A stretch of DNA of 7,650 nucleotides from Candidatus Gorgonimonas leptogorgiae (lineage in GTDB: Bacteria > Pseudomonadota > Gammaproteobacteria > Pseudomonadales > Endozoicomonadaceae): NCBI GenBank assembly GCA_929200515.1, contig CAKNAD010000139.1:1-7650 (forward strand), in the 5' to 3' direction. This document shows positions 1 through 6,906 of this stretch, piece after piece (position 1 is the first letter of the stretch; the number at the start of each line of letters is the position of its first letter). The notes below the pieces were generated by a model. That model made no database searches. It worked only from the letters and a program-made list of their open reading frames with translations, and was not told the origin of the DNA. The position numbers were made by a program, and so were the translations under genes.

Positions 1-5
1 TTATT

Positions 6-37
6 CAATAAAACCCTATTTTTATAGGGTTTTATTG
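6..37. terminator. Rho-independent terminator ending the cas1/cas2-3 transcript
   Basis: Perfect 14-bp inverted repeat, CAATAAAACCCTAT and its complement, around a 4-nt loop. The stem holds a GGG/CCC core and an A/T-rich base, so U-rich stretches occur on either strand and it may work in both directions. It lies immediately after the stop of the 24-residue frame, closing the cas1/cas2-3 operon before any csy gene. Confidence 0.8.
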
Positions 38-112
38 TTAAACGGGAATTGCTGTGATTACAACTGTTAGTGCTAATATACTAACACCTAATATCTTTTT
101 AATAGTATTCAT
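38..112 (-). CDS. Possible 24-residue hydrophobic peptide
   Basis: A short reading frame starts ATG at 110-112 and ends TAA at 38-40. It has a strong ribosome binding site, AAGGA (plus strand 121-125), eight bases upstream. The peptide begins MNTIKKILGVSILALT: two lysines, then an unbroken hydrophobic run to the end with no cleavage motif and nothing after it. It therefore resembles either a single-pass membrane micropeptide or the leftover signal peptide of a lost secreted protein. It starts 20 bp after the cas2-3 stop on the same strand and its stop touches the terminator stem, so it would be the last cistron of the cas transcript. Good start signals and a fitting terminator favour a real gene; the tiny size leaves doubt. 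Function unknown. Confidence 0.5.
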   Translation of the reverse strand: MNTIKKILGVSILALTVVITAIPV

Positions 113-120
113 AATTAATT

Positions 121-125
121 TCCTT
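121..125 (-). promoter_or_regulatory. Ribosome binding site of the 24-residue frame
   Basis: AAGGA on the minus strand, eight bases before the ATG at 110-112. It is stronger than the site in front of the 655-codon gene and is the main reason to take this tiny frame seriously. Confidence 0.5.
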
Positions 126-132
126 TTAATAG

Positions 133-3100
133 TTAACAATCTTCAGGTTCTTGTTTTCTACAGCCAACAAGACCTAACTGATCGCAGTATTGGTATTTGT
201 CATACTCATAGCTAGTTAAATCACCATATTGAAATTTATCATAGGTTAATTCGTGATTATTTAAATATTCAGTTAGCTCTTGATTAAAATCTAACTTTAA
301 CCACAACCTTTGTTGTTGCTTTTCTGTTAATGAATATGGTTCTATTTTATTAGTAATATCTGACTCTACAGGTTTGTTATTATCAGTCACAACTAATTTG
401 CCTTTATTATCATAACTAGCAAAATAAATTGTATTACGCTCAGCATTATAAATCAAACAAATTTTAATTTGTATTCCAGTTTGCTTACGAAAAGGTATAA
501 ATTTTTGTGGGCAACCGGTTAAATACCAGGCTTCATCTATATAGCCGTTTATTTGTTTAGGGCCGTTAATATAATTCTTGTATGTTTTATTAGGTTTAGG
601 ACTATAAATTTTGCGTAAAATCATATTAGTTACCGCATGTTCTAAATGGGCTAAATTTTCTTTGGGTTTACGGTCTTTAGAATCTAGTGGTTTACTAATA
701 CGCCAACTAGCATCAATTTTTTCTTCAAGTTGTTTAACATCTACAATTTTAGTTAAATCATGATTATTTAGTTTTAAAACTTTATTTTCATAACCTGGAG
801 TTTTAAAACAAATATCTATTTTTGGGTTATTATTTTTTAATGCTTTAAAGTTATATTGTAAAATCGCAATATTTGGCTTGTCGCAAATAATATTGCGATG
901 GCGTGCTATTCTACCAGAAGTTTGAATTACTGACCTAACAGAAGAAGGCTCAATAATTCCCCAATCGTAATCATGGTCACGACCGACTTCAATTGCAGGG
1001 CTAGCAACTAGTACAAAAAGTACATTTTTAGTTTTAGGTTGTTTACTGTGTATGTTGTCCAAATGATTACGAATAATTTTATTTTTATAAATTGCTTGGC
1101 TATCTTTTGTATTTTTACGTGCAGTTTTTAACACTGCATCTAAATGCTTTTCTTGCACACTACGCAATAATAAAGTCTGATTACTATGGTACACCATAAC
1201 TCTTATTGCCGTATGATCCTCTAACTGATAATCAAGCAAAAATTTAGTTAAGGCAACCGCTGGAGCAATATTAGCCATACGCACTACACCAAAGGAAATC
1301 TTTAATTTAGTTTGATCATCTATACCATAGTAATCTTGATGCAGTTGTTGGCAAGCTTCTGTAATTAATTGAAAATAATAATTTTGCTTACCAGTGTCGT
1401 ATTTATCAGTTATATTATCAACATAAATAATTTTAGCTTTACGTTTTGCCTCTTGTATTACTAACTTCTTAAGTCGTTTATCGATAAATTTATTGTGCTT
1501 ATATTGATATTCTTTACAAGCAGTTTCAGAATCTTCACTAACAATAGTGGCTATGTCTGTATTAAATTCATCAACCCAGATGCAATCTATACTTTTATTA
1601 GCATGCCTAGTTTTAGCATATAATAACCAACCTTGCTGATAAACTCGAAAATAATTTTTTGCTAAATCTGGCGGGATAGTTGCAGAAGAAAGTACAACTT
1701 TTCGCCCTAGCATAGCGGCTAAAAAAACTAAACGGCTAATTGCAACTAAATCGTCTCCAGTAAAATCATCAATTTCATCAATTACTAAATCAGATGACAT
1801 AAGTCGTAGGCTTGGCAGAATATATTGACTCTTAGTGTTTTCTGTGGCTTGTATTAAATGATCTATAGTGCAAACGACAACGGGTGAATATAATAACTTT
1901 TTTTGTTTATCTGTTCGCAAAGTTGTTGTTAGTTTTGCTTTTACATGGTCTGCAATATCAGTATCAATTTCTGGGAAGTCGCTAAATCCTTCAGCAAATG
2001 TTGCGTCAAATAGTTCTTCTGCCGATTGGGATCCTAGTTGTTCATTTGTTGTTGGTTTATTATCTTCTTTAGCTGATGCATGTAACTCTTCTATGGTTTG
2101 CGAGCCAATTAAGGTTGCAAGCTCACTATCATCTAACTTAATTTTTTCTTTATATTCATCGCCAGTTTGTAAAGTTAAAGTACGCAAGCCTAAAGCAAGT
2201 GAATATCTTAATTTATTCTCTGGGTTTAACGCCAACATTATTTTAGCATTGGCAAAAGTTTTTCCTGTACCTGTACTAGCAATATTTACTACAAAACAAC
2301 CATTGTGCTGGTTATTTTCTTGATGACGATGCTTTTTAATGCCTTTATATGCTTTATCTTGCCATTGATAATCTTTAGGACTAGTTTCTATGAGCTTTTT
2401 AATATTTGCTGATGCTGGCAGCTTATTTTCTAGTGCTGGCAACATAGTAGCGATACAACTAGCAGCTTGGCAAACACCAATTAAGTGTTCATCTAATTGC
2501 TGTTTTAATTGTTTAGATTTTTTATCTGTATTTGCATATAATGTATTTTCTATTACTTTATGGTTTGGTTTAGGATCCTCTGAAGAAAAATTATGATCTC
2601 CCAGCATTAAAGCTAAACGTGCATGGTGCAATATTACTCTAATAGTGCCATTATTAATAGATTTTATTAAATCTTCATGTTGTGGTTGTGATAATAACTT
2701 TTGTGAATATCTTTTTAATTGTTTCAGCCACTTAGAAGATTCTGTTAATAAACCATGTTGAAATTTAAAACAATCTTGTAATCTTTGTTGTTGATCGCCA
2801 CCTTGCCAAGTATTATCATAGCCCCACTTCGCGGTTATTTTTGCTAATAATTGTTTTATTTCTTTACACTCAACACGATATTTTTCATCTGTAATACTAG
2901 GTAAACGATGATGTGATAAAATCAACCAAGCAATTATGCTTGCAATAGGCGGTAGCTGTAAATAGTTTACTTCTAAGCTTTGCATTTTTTTTAATTTTTC
3001 ACTTATTTTTTGTTCATCTATATTGCCTTTAGCTAATTGCTCTAGCCAAATGTTATCATCGGTATTATCTTTAGTATGTGATTTTATAAAAGCAATAAAC

Positions 3101-3567
3101 AGTATGGTTGAAATCCATTCGTGACGTACTGGATCAGATTTTTTTGAGGCATTTACAAGTTTTTCCTGAAACAAAACAGTTGACTTACCCCAGTCGTGCA
3201 ACAAAGCTGCGATTGAGGTTAATGACTTAATTACTGGTAAATAATGCCAGTCGTGGTTTTCATCCATAGTTAACAAATTCTTCTTGGTAGTATTCACTGG
3301 TGCTACTCCAGTTATTGGATTAAACTTATGTCGCTGACCGACAATAAACAATAGCTCGTGTTGGTTATTTGAACGAATCCAATGACAACTTACAGCAGTA
3401 TTTTTAGTGGCTTGTTTGCGTAGCATCGCTTTTACTGCTACTAAACCATTTTGAGTGATTAAAGTTCGCCAACTGTTGTCGCCTATTCTATCTGCAAAGG
3501 CATCTAATACTTTGCGAGTTTTTTTAAGTGCTTGTTTTTCACAGCGAGATACAAAAATAACTTGCAT
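133..3567 (-). CDS. cas2-3: Type I-F Cas2-Cas3 fusion: adaptation subunit plus HD nuclease-helicase
   Basis: This is the type I-F Cas2/Cas3 fusion (1144 residues, near the family's usual ~1,080-1,150). The Cas2 part joins Cas1 in the spacer-integration complex; the Cas3 part is recruited to Csy-bound targets, unwinds DNA with ATP and degrades one strand. Visible domains in order: Cas2 (about 1-95; starts MQVIFVSRCEKQALKKTRK, with CHWIR at 61-65 and ELLFIVG at 71-77); HD nuclease (about 105-330; HDWGK at 124-128, H149, HH at 219-220, HH at 314-315, D324); RecA1 (Walker A STGTGKT at 431-437, Walker B/DExD box DEID at 597-600, SAT at 628-630); RecA2 (EVGRDHD at 860-866, QTSGRIARHR at 882-891); C-terminal domain ending in the family-like QLGLVG. 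All motifs look intact, so the protein is probably active. The start lies 4 bp after the cas1 stop, implying one transcript and translational coupling. Unusually, no csy1 follows: after a 20-bp gap comes a tiny reading frame and a terminator. Identification is from family knowledge and is firm. Confidence 0.97.
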   Translation of the reverse strand: MQVIFVSRCEKQALKKTRKVLDAFADRIGDNSWRTLITQNGLVAVKAMLRKQATKNTAVSCHWIRSNNQHELLFIVGQRHKFNPITGVAPVNTTKKNLLTMDENHDWHYLPVIKSLTSIAALLHDWGKSTVLFQEKLVNASKKSDPVRHEWISTILFIAFIKSHTKDNTDDNIWLEQLAKGNIDEQKISEKLKKMQSLEVNYLQLPPIASIIAWLILSHHRLPSITDEKYRVECKEIKQLLAKITAKWGYDNTWQGGDQQQRLQDCFKFQHGLLTESSKWLKQLKRYSQKLLSQPQHEDLIKSINNGTIRVILHHARLALMLGDHNFSSEDPKPNHKVIENTLYANTDKKSKQLKQQLDEHLIGVCQAASCIATMLPALENKLPASANIKKLIETSPKDYQWQDKAYKGIKKHRHQENNQHNGCFVVNIASTGTGKTFANAKIMLALNPENKLRYSLALGLRTLTLQTGDEYKEKIKLDDSELATLIGSQTIEELHASAKEDNKPTTNEQLGSQSAEELFDATFAEGFSDFPEIDTDIADHVKAKLTTTLRTDKQKKLLYSPVVVCTIDHLIQATENTKSQYILPSLRLMSSDLVIDEIDDFTGDDLVAISRLVFLAAMLGRKVVLSSATIPPDLAKNYFRVYQQGWLLYAKTRHANKSIDCIWVDEFNTDIATIVSEDSETACKEYQYKHNKFIDKRLKKLVIQEAKRKAKIIYVDNITDKYDTGKQNYYFQLITEACQQLHQDYYGIDDQTKLKISFGVVRMANIAPAVALTKFLLDYQLEDHTAIRVMVYHSNQTLLLRSVQEKHLDAVLKTARKNTKDSQAIYKNKIIRNHLDNIHSKQPKTKNVLFVLVASPAIEVGRDHDYDWGIIEPSSVRSVIQTSGRIARHRNIICDKPNIAILQYNFKALKNNNPKIDICFKTPGYENKVLKLNNHDLTKIVDVKQLEEKIDASWRISKPLDSKDRKPKENLAHLEHAVTNMILRKIYSPKPNKTYKNYINGPKQINGYIDEAWYLTGCPQKFIPFRKQTGIQIKICLIYNAERNTIYFASYDNKGKLVVTDNNKPVESDITNKIEPYSLTEKQQQRLWLKLDFNQELTEYLNNHELTYDKFQYGDLTSYEYDKYQYCDQLGLVGCRKQEPEDC

Positions 3568-3571
3568 ATTG

Positions 3572-4519
3572 TTAATCCCACTCTTTAGTTAATGCAATTT
3601 GTTTTACTTGCTCAAACATAAAATCCATTGCCTTATATTTAATAAAAAGTTGTAAGCACTTTTGCCTAAATTGCTGCTCGGTAAAATTGTTGCTAGCACA
3701 AATAAATGCTGTAGGTAATATTAGAGCATCTTTTATTAAGTCAGCAACATCAAAAACTAAAGCTCCTCGGCGAGTTTTACCATGCATAACCGCAAAACTA
3801 TGAGAAATCCCTAGCACCCATAAACAACTTGCAGCTAATCCATAGGCTAAATAATTGCCATGATTTAAAAAAGCATTAGCAGTATCTTCGCCATCATAAT
3901 TACGTTTAAAATCTAGATTTTTTGTTTTTTGAATTGCGTATTTATACAACTCTTTAGTTAGTTGCGCCTCAGACAGCAATAATTCAGTAACATTATCTGC
4001 GGATTTAATTTTAGCAATTGCTCGAGTTAATGCTGAGCCTATGGGTTGATCGTCAATATAAAAACCTGCATCAGTTAAATCTTTATTTTTGCTCCAACAA
4101 TTTTTAATAAAATCTATCCGCGCTAATTGCAAAATTTTAGCAGCTTGCAATCTCTTTGTATCATCAAACCAAAAACTCATCCAACCTTGTAAATATTCTG
4201 TTGGTCGATATTCACTTTGTGGTGTTAACCATTCTATTTCGCAAGCTGCTAATAGTGGTGTTGCACCTGTACCACAAAAGCCAACACAAACTCCAGCTTT
4301 TACTAATAACCTCATTGCCGCTTGGGTAATCGATGTTCCCGTACCTAGTAATAAACATGTGGTATTAGCTATAGGAATATTCCAATAACAATAGTCTTTT
4401 TTAGTTTCGGTAAGGTATAACACTCTGCCATCTTTTTGCATTACTCGGCATTTTTCTAAATAATAAATATTCGCTCTTTTAGAATGTAAAATTGGCTTTA
4501 AATCTGTTAGTTGCTCCAT
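3572..4519 (-). CDS. cas1: Type I-F Cas1 CRISPR integrase
   Basis: Cas1 is the metal-dependent integrase that, with the Cas2 part of Cas2-3, inserts new spacers into the CRISPR array. At 315 residues it matches the usual type I-F length (about 325). An N-terminal beta domain (about 1-95) precedes an all-alpha catalytic domain. The family signature around ANAFLNHGNYLAYGLAA (214-230) and MHGKTRRGALVFDVADLIKD (245-264) is present. The likely metal ligands are E184, H246, D257 and D260, matching by position the Glu/His/Asp/Asp set known in Pseudomonas aeruginosa Cas1; the Glu assignment is the least certain. The ATG is chosen because AGGAAA (plus strand 4524-4529) sits six bases upstream of it and the protein begins as the family does. 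It is the first gene of the cas1/cas2-3 operon. Its first ~169 codons are duplicated as a decayed copy at 6907-7397; this copy is intact and next to its partner, so it is the working one. Confidence 0.97.
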   Translation of the reverse strand: MEQLTDLKPILHSKRANIYYLEKCRVMQKDGRVLYLTETKKDYCYWNIPIANTTCLLLGTGTSITQAAMRLLVKAGVCVGFCGTGATPLLAACEIEWLTPQSEYRPTEYLQGWMSFWFDDTKRLQAAKILQLARIDFIKNCWSKNKDLTDAGFYIDDQPIGSALTRAIAKIKSADNVTELLLSEAQLTKELYKYAIQKTKNLDFKRNYDGEDTANAFLNHGNYLAYGLAASCLWVLGISHSFAVMHGKTRRGALVFDVADLIKDALILPTAFICASNNFTEQQFRQKCLQLFIKYKAMDFMFEQVKQIALTKEWD

Positions 4520-4523
4520 GTTA

Positions 4524-4529
4524 TTTCCT
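4524..4529 (-). promoter_or_regulatory. Ribosome binding site of cas1
   Basis: AGGAAA on the minus strand; its AGGA core ends six bases before the cas1 ATG. It supports the chosen start. The same bases occur in front of the decayed copy at 7402-7407. Confidence 0.75.
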
Positions 4530-4640
4530 AAATATTTTTAAGTAAACGAGATATTTTATATACACAAATAGCAAATGCAAATATTAAATTTTATGGCTAA
4601 AGAAAAGATTTAATTAGAAGAAATATCGTTTTAGTTAAAA

Positions 4641-4672
4641 CTTATAGCAGCTTAGTTAAATTTAGCTTTCAA
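4641..4672 (-). promoter_or_regulatory. Candidate promoter of the cas1/cas2-3 operon
   Basis: On the minus strand TTGAAA (4667-4672) is followed by an extended -10, TGC-TATAAG (4641-4649). The 20-base spacing is longer than ideal, but the TG extension can compensate for a poorly placed -35. A perfect TATAAT at 4681-4686, without a matching -35, is an alternative. The region lies downstream of two terminators and about 120 bp before the cas1 ATG, so a promoter is expected here. Two copies of TTTAACTAA (plus strand 4631-4639 and 4652-4660), 21 bp apart, flank the -10 and could be an operator. An identical set occurs at 7519-7550. Confidence 0.35.
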
Positions 4673-4733
4673 CTGCTACTATTATAAAATCAAAAAATTG
4701 TTATTATAATTTTTATTACCATACAAAATAAAA

Positions 4734-4761
4734 AACGATCTACTAAAATTGACAGATCGTT
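4734..4761 (-). terminator. Hairpin terminator inside the duplicated block
   Basis: An 8-bp perfect stem, AACGATCT and AGATCGTT, around 12 bases. Read on the minus strand it is followed by a T-rich tract (TTTTTTATTTT with the last stem bases). It lies between the 655-codon gene and cas1, and belongs to the duplicated block, since it recurs unchanged at 7612-7639. Confidence 0.7.
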
Positions 4762-4791
4762 AAATCTAAAATATATTAAAACAGAATTAGA

Positions 4792-4820
4792 AAAAATGAA
4801 TTATTACATGATTCATTTTT
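4792..4820 (-). terminator. Hairpin terminator directly after the 655-codon gene
   Basis: A 10-bp perfect stem, AAAAATGAAT and ATTCATTTTT, with a 9-nt loop, ending in a T run on the minus strand. It begins three bases after the TAG stop of the 655-codon gene. The stem is A/T-rich, so it is weaker than the one 30 bp downstream; the two together would insulate cas1 from this gene. Confidence 0.6.
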
Positions 4821-4822
4821 AA

Positions 4823-6790
4823 CTATTCTTCATTAAAAAAATATGGATTATGTGTTTTTATTAATGCTATCTGCTTTTTTGTATTTTTCATTGCTAACTG
4901 ATCTAATGGCTGAAACTTACAATCTGGAAGATTTATCCCTGCATCATAAAACATACAATATAAATAATATTTCACATTAATAGAAAATGTTAGGCTATCT
5001 AATAAAGATTTAATAACTATAGATTGCTTTTCTTTATCTGGTAAATTTGCAACTATTTCATATAATTTTTCAGTAAAAAATACAGTCTTACACTTAGAGC
5101 TATCATTTGATACATTTATTGTAATATATTCTAATGACTCATATAACAACCTATAATACTCTGTTGGAGTTCCATATATTTTAGCTATAAGATCTAAAAA
5201 ATCACTAATAATGTATTTAGTTTCAATTACAGATAAAGGAAAATAAAAATCAGGATTCCTTTTAGTAGCTTGGTGTAATATACTCATAATAAGATTTATA
5301 CTTTGCGGAATTAATAAATTAAACGCTTTATATATTTTACTACATAGTGACTGTGATTGTGCACTGAGAGATGGTAGTGTTATATATAATTGCTTCAATA
5401 ACTCAGTAATTTTATTAGAATCTTCGTCACTAAGAGTAGTTGTACTTTGTAGTTTAGTTATTAGTAAATCAATCATCCGCTCATAAACTTGAGTGCTTTT
5501 GCTTGCTATAACTTCTTGAAAAACCATATCATCTGTAGACGATAGATAATTAGCAAGACTATGGCAATTATATATATCAAGTTTATCTATCATTGCAAGT
5601 AAGTGTTGTTTTCTATTACTTGTTGAAGTTTCTAATAACCATTCATTATCAATTGTATTTGATTTCAATATGTCTTGATCTTGATGTGCAAGATAATCAA
5701 TTATATTGTATTGCGGAATTTTACTTATATCTTTCTTGTTGTTAATAACAACATGATGTTTTTCAAGTAGTCCATTTTGTTTTAAAGTTTGCACTAGAAT
5801 ATCATCAAACTTATTACCATCTATTTTTCTATCAATAAAATATTCTATAAATATAGCTTGATGATCGTCATCAAAAGTATAAATTATATCTGATATTGAG
5901 CTAGCTAAATACAAAGCTTTTGCAGATGTTATGTTTATTTCTCTAAGATTATTTGCTCCTAGGAAGGTAAATAGACTTTCAAACAGCCTGTCGCCTATTT
6001 CTTGGCTTTCTGTTAAACTAGCATATATTTTAGTTATAAGATTTAAATAATCATTTTCTATAGCGTCATCGTTATTTATGTAAAGATTAAAATATTTTTT
6101 ATTATATTCACTTGTCATTGCCTCTGTTAATGTATGCATTACACCTTGCTTGTTATCATTAAGCACTAAGCTAAATAAAGCATGCATTTTTCCATATAAT
6201 GATGGTTTTATATGGGCAACTTCAGGTAGTTTTTTGTAAAGTCTATCTAACACCAAAAATGCTTGCTGTGATTCTACTTCAGAAATCCCTGTATTTTTTA
6301 TTGTATTCAATAATAAGTCTATAACTTTAGTAAACTCTAAGGCATTACCTTTTTCTATAATTTGAGGAATAAAATCAGGATCATTACATAAAAAATTGAG
6401 TACTTTGTCAATACTCATTTTAGTATCTAAGGTCTCTATTATACCATTTATTGGCACTTCATGATAATTTCCATTATTCCTACAAATAAAATTTTCTTCT
6501 ACTTTAGGAAATATAGAAGAATAATATAATTTTTCAGCTTGTTGACGGTTTAGTTCGTTATCTGATAAATGAGGTTCCCGTAATACAACGCTTACTTCCC
6601 TAGCTGTATCTTGATTGACTCCTATTACTCCATCGTTATTTTGATCTTGCGTAGGCTTAATTACATCTTTTGATTTAGCTGTACGACCGTCAAAAAAAAC
6701 TTTTAGTTCTTTAGTGATATCATCAGCACTATTGCGATAAATACCATATATGGATGTACCCTTTGCTAGATTTACTATGCTGTTTGCCAT
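4823..6790 (-). CDS. Large helical protein with internal duplication, function unknown
   Basis: I do not recognise this 655-residue protein. It starts at an ATG with a weak GGA-type ribosome binding site (TGGAATAACA before ATG) and ends TAG, three bases before a hairpin terminator. No signal peptide or convincing membrane segment is seen, so it is probably cytoplasmic or exported by a non-Sec route. Residues 1-125 form a separate N-terminal part containing an EF-hand/dockerin-like stretch, DQNNDGVIG (49-57), whose final ligand is out of register. The rest is rich in Leu, Ile, Asp and Asn and looks alpha-helical. Residues ~152-330 and ~435-606 are two copies of one unit: IDLL at 157/440, LYxxLP at 184/468, D(Y/F)LxLIxKIY at 247/530, RL(F/L)(F/Y)ESL-like at 268/547. 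By eye it is more AT-rich than the cas genes. It lies between two direct repeats of the cas1 5' region, so it looks like a cargo gene or part of a tandem duplication. Two-unit helical-repeat proteins are often binding scaffolds or host-interaction proteins; that is only a possibility here. Confidence 0.85.
   Translation of the reverse strand: MANSIVNLAKGTSIYGIYRNSADDITKELKVFFDGRTAKSKDVIKPTQDQNNDGVIGVNQDTAREVSVVLREPHLSDNELNRQQAEKLYYSSIFPKVEENFICRNNGNYHEVPINGIIETLDTKMSIDKVLNFLCNDPDFIPQIIEKGNALEFTKVIDLLLNTIKNTGISEVESQQAFLVLDRLYKKLPEVAHIKPSLYGKMHALFSLVLNDNKQGVMHTLTEAMTSEYNKKYFNLYINNDDAIENDYLNLITKIYASLTESQEIGDRLFESLFTFLGANNLREINITSAKALYLASSISDIIYTFDDDHQAIFIEYFIDRKIDGNKFDDILVQTLKQNGLLEKHHVVINNKKDISKIPQYNIIDYLAHQDQDILKSNTIDNEWLLETSTSNRKQHLLAMIDKLDIYNCHSLANYLSSTDDMVFQEVIASKSTQVYERMIDLLITKLQSTTTLSDEDSNKITELLKQLYITLPSLSAQSQSLCSKIYKAFNLLIPQSINLIMSILHQATKRNPDFYFPLSVIETKYIISDFLDLIAKIYGTPTEYYRLLYESLEYITINVSNDSSKCKTVFFTEKLYEIVANLPDKEKQSIVIKSLLDSLTFSINVKYYLYCMFYDAGINLPDCKFQPLDQLAMKNTKKQIALIKTHNPYFFNEE
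4973..5488 (-). repeat. Internal unit B of the 655-residue protein
   Basis: Codes for residues ~435-606, the second copy of unit A. The best conserved parts are the LYxxLP helix end and the D(Y/F)LxLIxKIY helix; elsewhere mainly the hydrophobic spacing is kept. Confidence 0.8.
5801..6337 (-). repeat. Internal unit A of the 655-residue protein
   Basis: Codes for residues ~152-330. It aligns with unit B (residues ~435-606) at a shift of 283 codons in its first half, about 280 in the second half. The DNA still matches locally: 6022-6053 and 5173-5204 agree at 29 of 32 positions. Confidence 0.8.
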
Positions 6791-6906
6791 TGTTATTCCA
6801 TTAAGTTTAAATTTTTATATGCATCGTAAATAAACATACATCTTCTACCTGAAAATGTATAAAAATATGTACATATTAAAAAATTTTGTCGTTTATTCTA
6901 TCAGTA
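6791..6906. other. Spacer upstream of the 655-codon gene, with a 14-bp palindrome
   Basis: This stretch separates the 655-codon gene from the cas1 remnant. It contains AATATGTACATATT (6864-6877), a perfect palindrome 74 bp before the ATG, which is a plausible site for a dimeric regulator. A TATAAA (plus strand 6814-6819) could be a -10, but I see no matching -35. No reading frame of note. Confidence 0.4.

Larger units (their letters stand above)
4011..4772. repeat. Direct repeat, copy 1 (cas1 5' part and upstream region)
   Basis: This block matches 6907-7650 in the same orientation. Positions 4449-4772 are identical to 7327-7650 (324 bp). From 4269 to 4448 I count 16 substitutions in 180 bp. 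Below 4269 the second copy has 1-nt and 17-nt deletions and many more substitutions. The block may extend above 4772, but its partner is cut by the window end. Confidence 0.95.

Noticed and set aside
1868..2596. Open frames on the plus strand (1868-2323 and 2390-2596)
   Set aside because: They lie fully inside cas2-3 on the opposite strand, show no family features, and the cas2-3 frame is clearly the coding one.
4089..4388. 99-codon plus-strand frame
   Set aside because: It is antisense to the intact cas1, which has all its signature motifs; no sign of a real protein.
6608..6646. Calcium-binding EF-hand or dockerin site in the 655-residue protein (D49-D61)
   Set aside because: D-x-N-x-D-G-x-I fits, but the residue at position 12 is Gln, with Asp one place later, and there is only one such stretch. 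Not enough to call.
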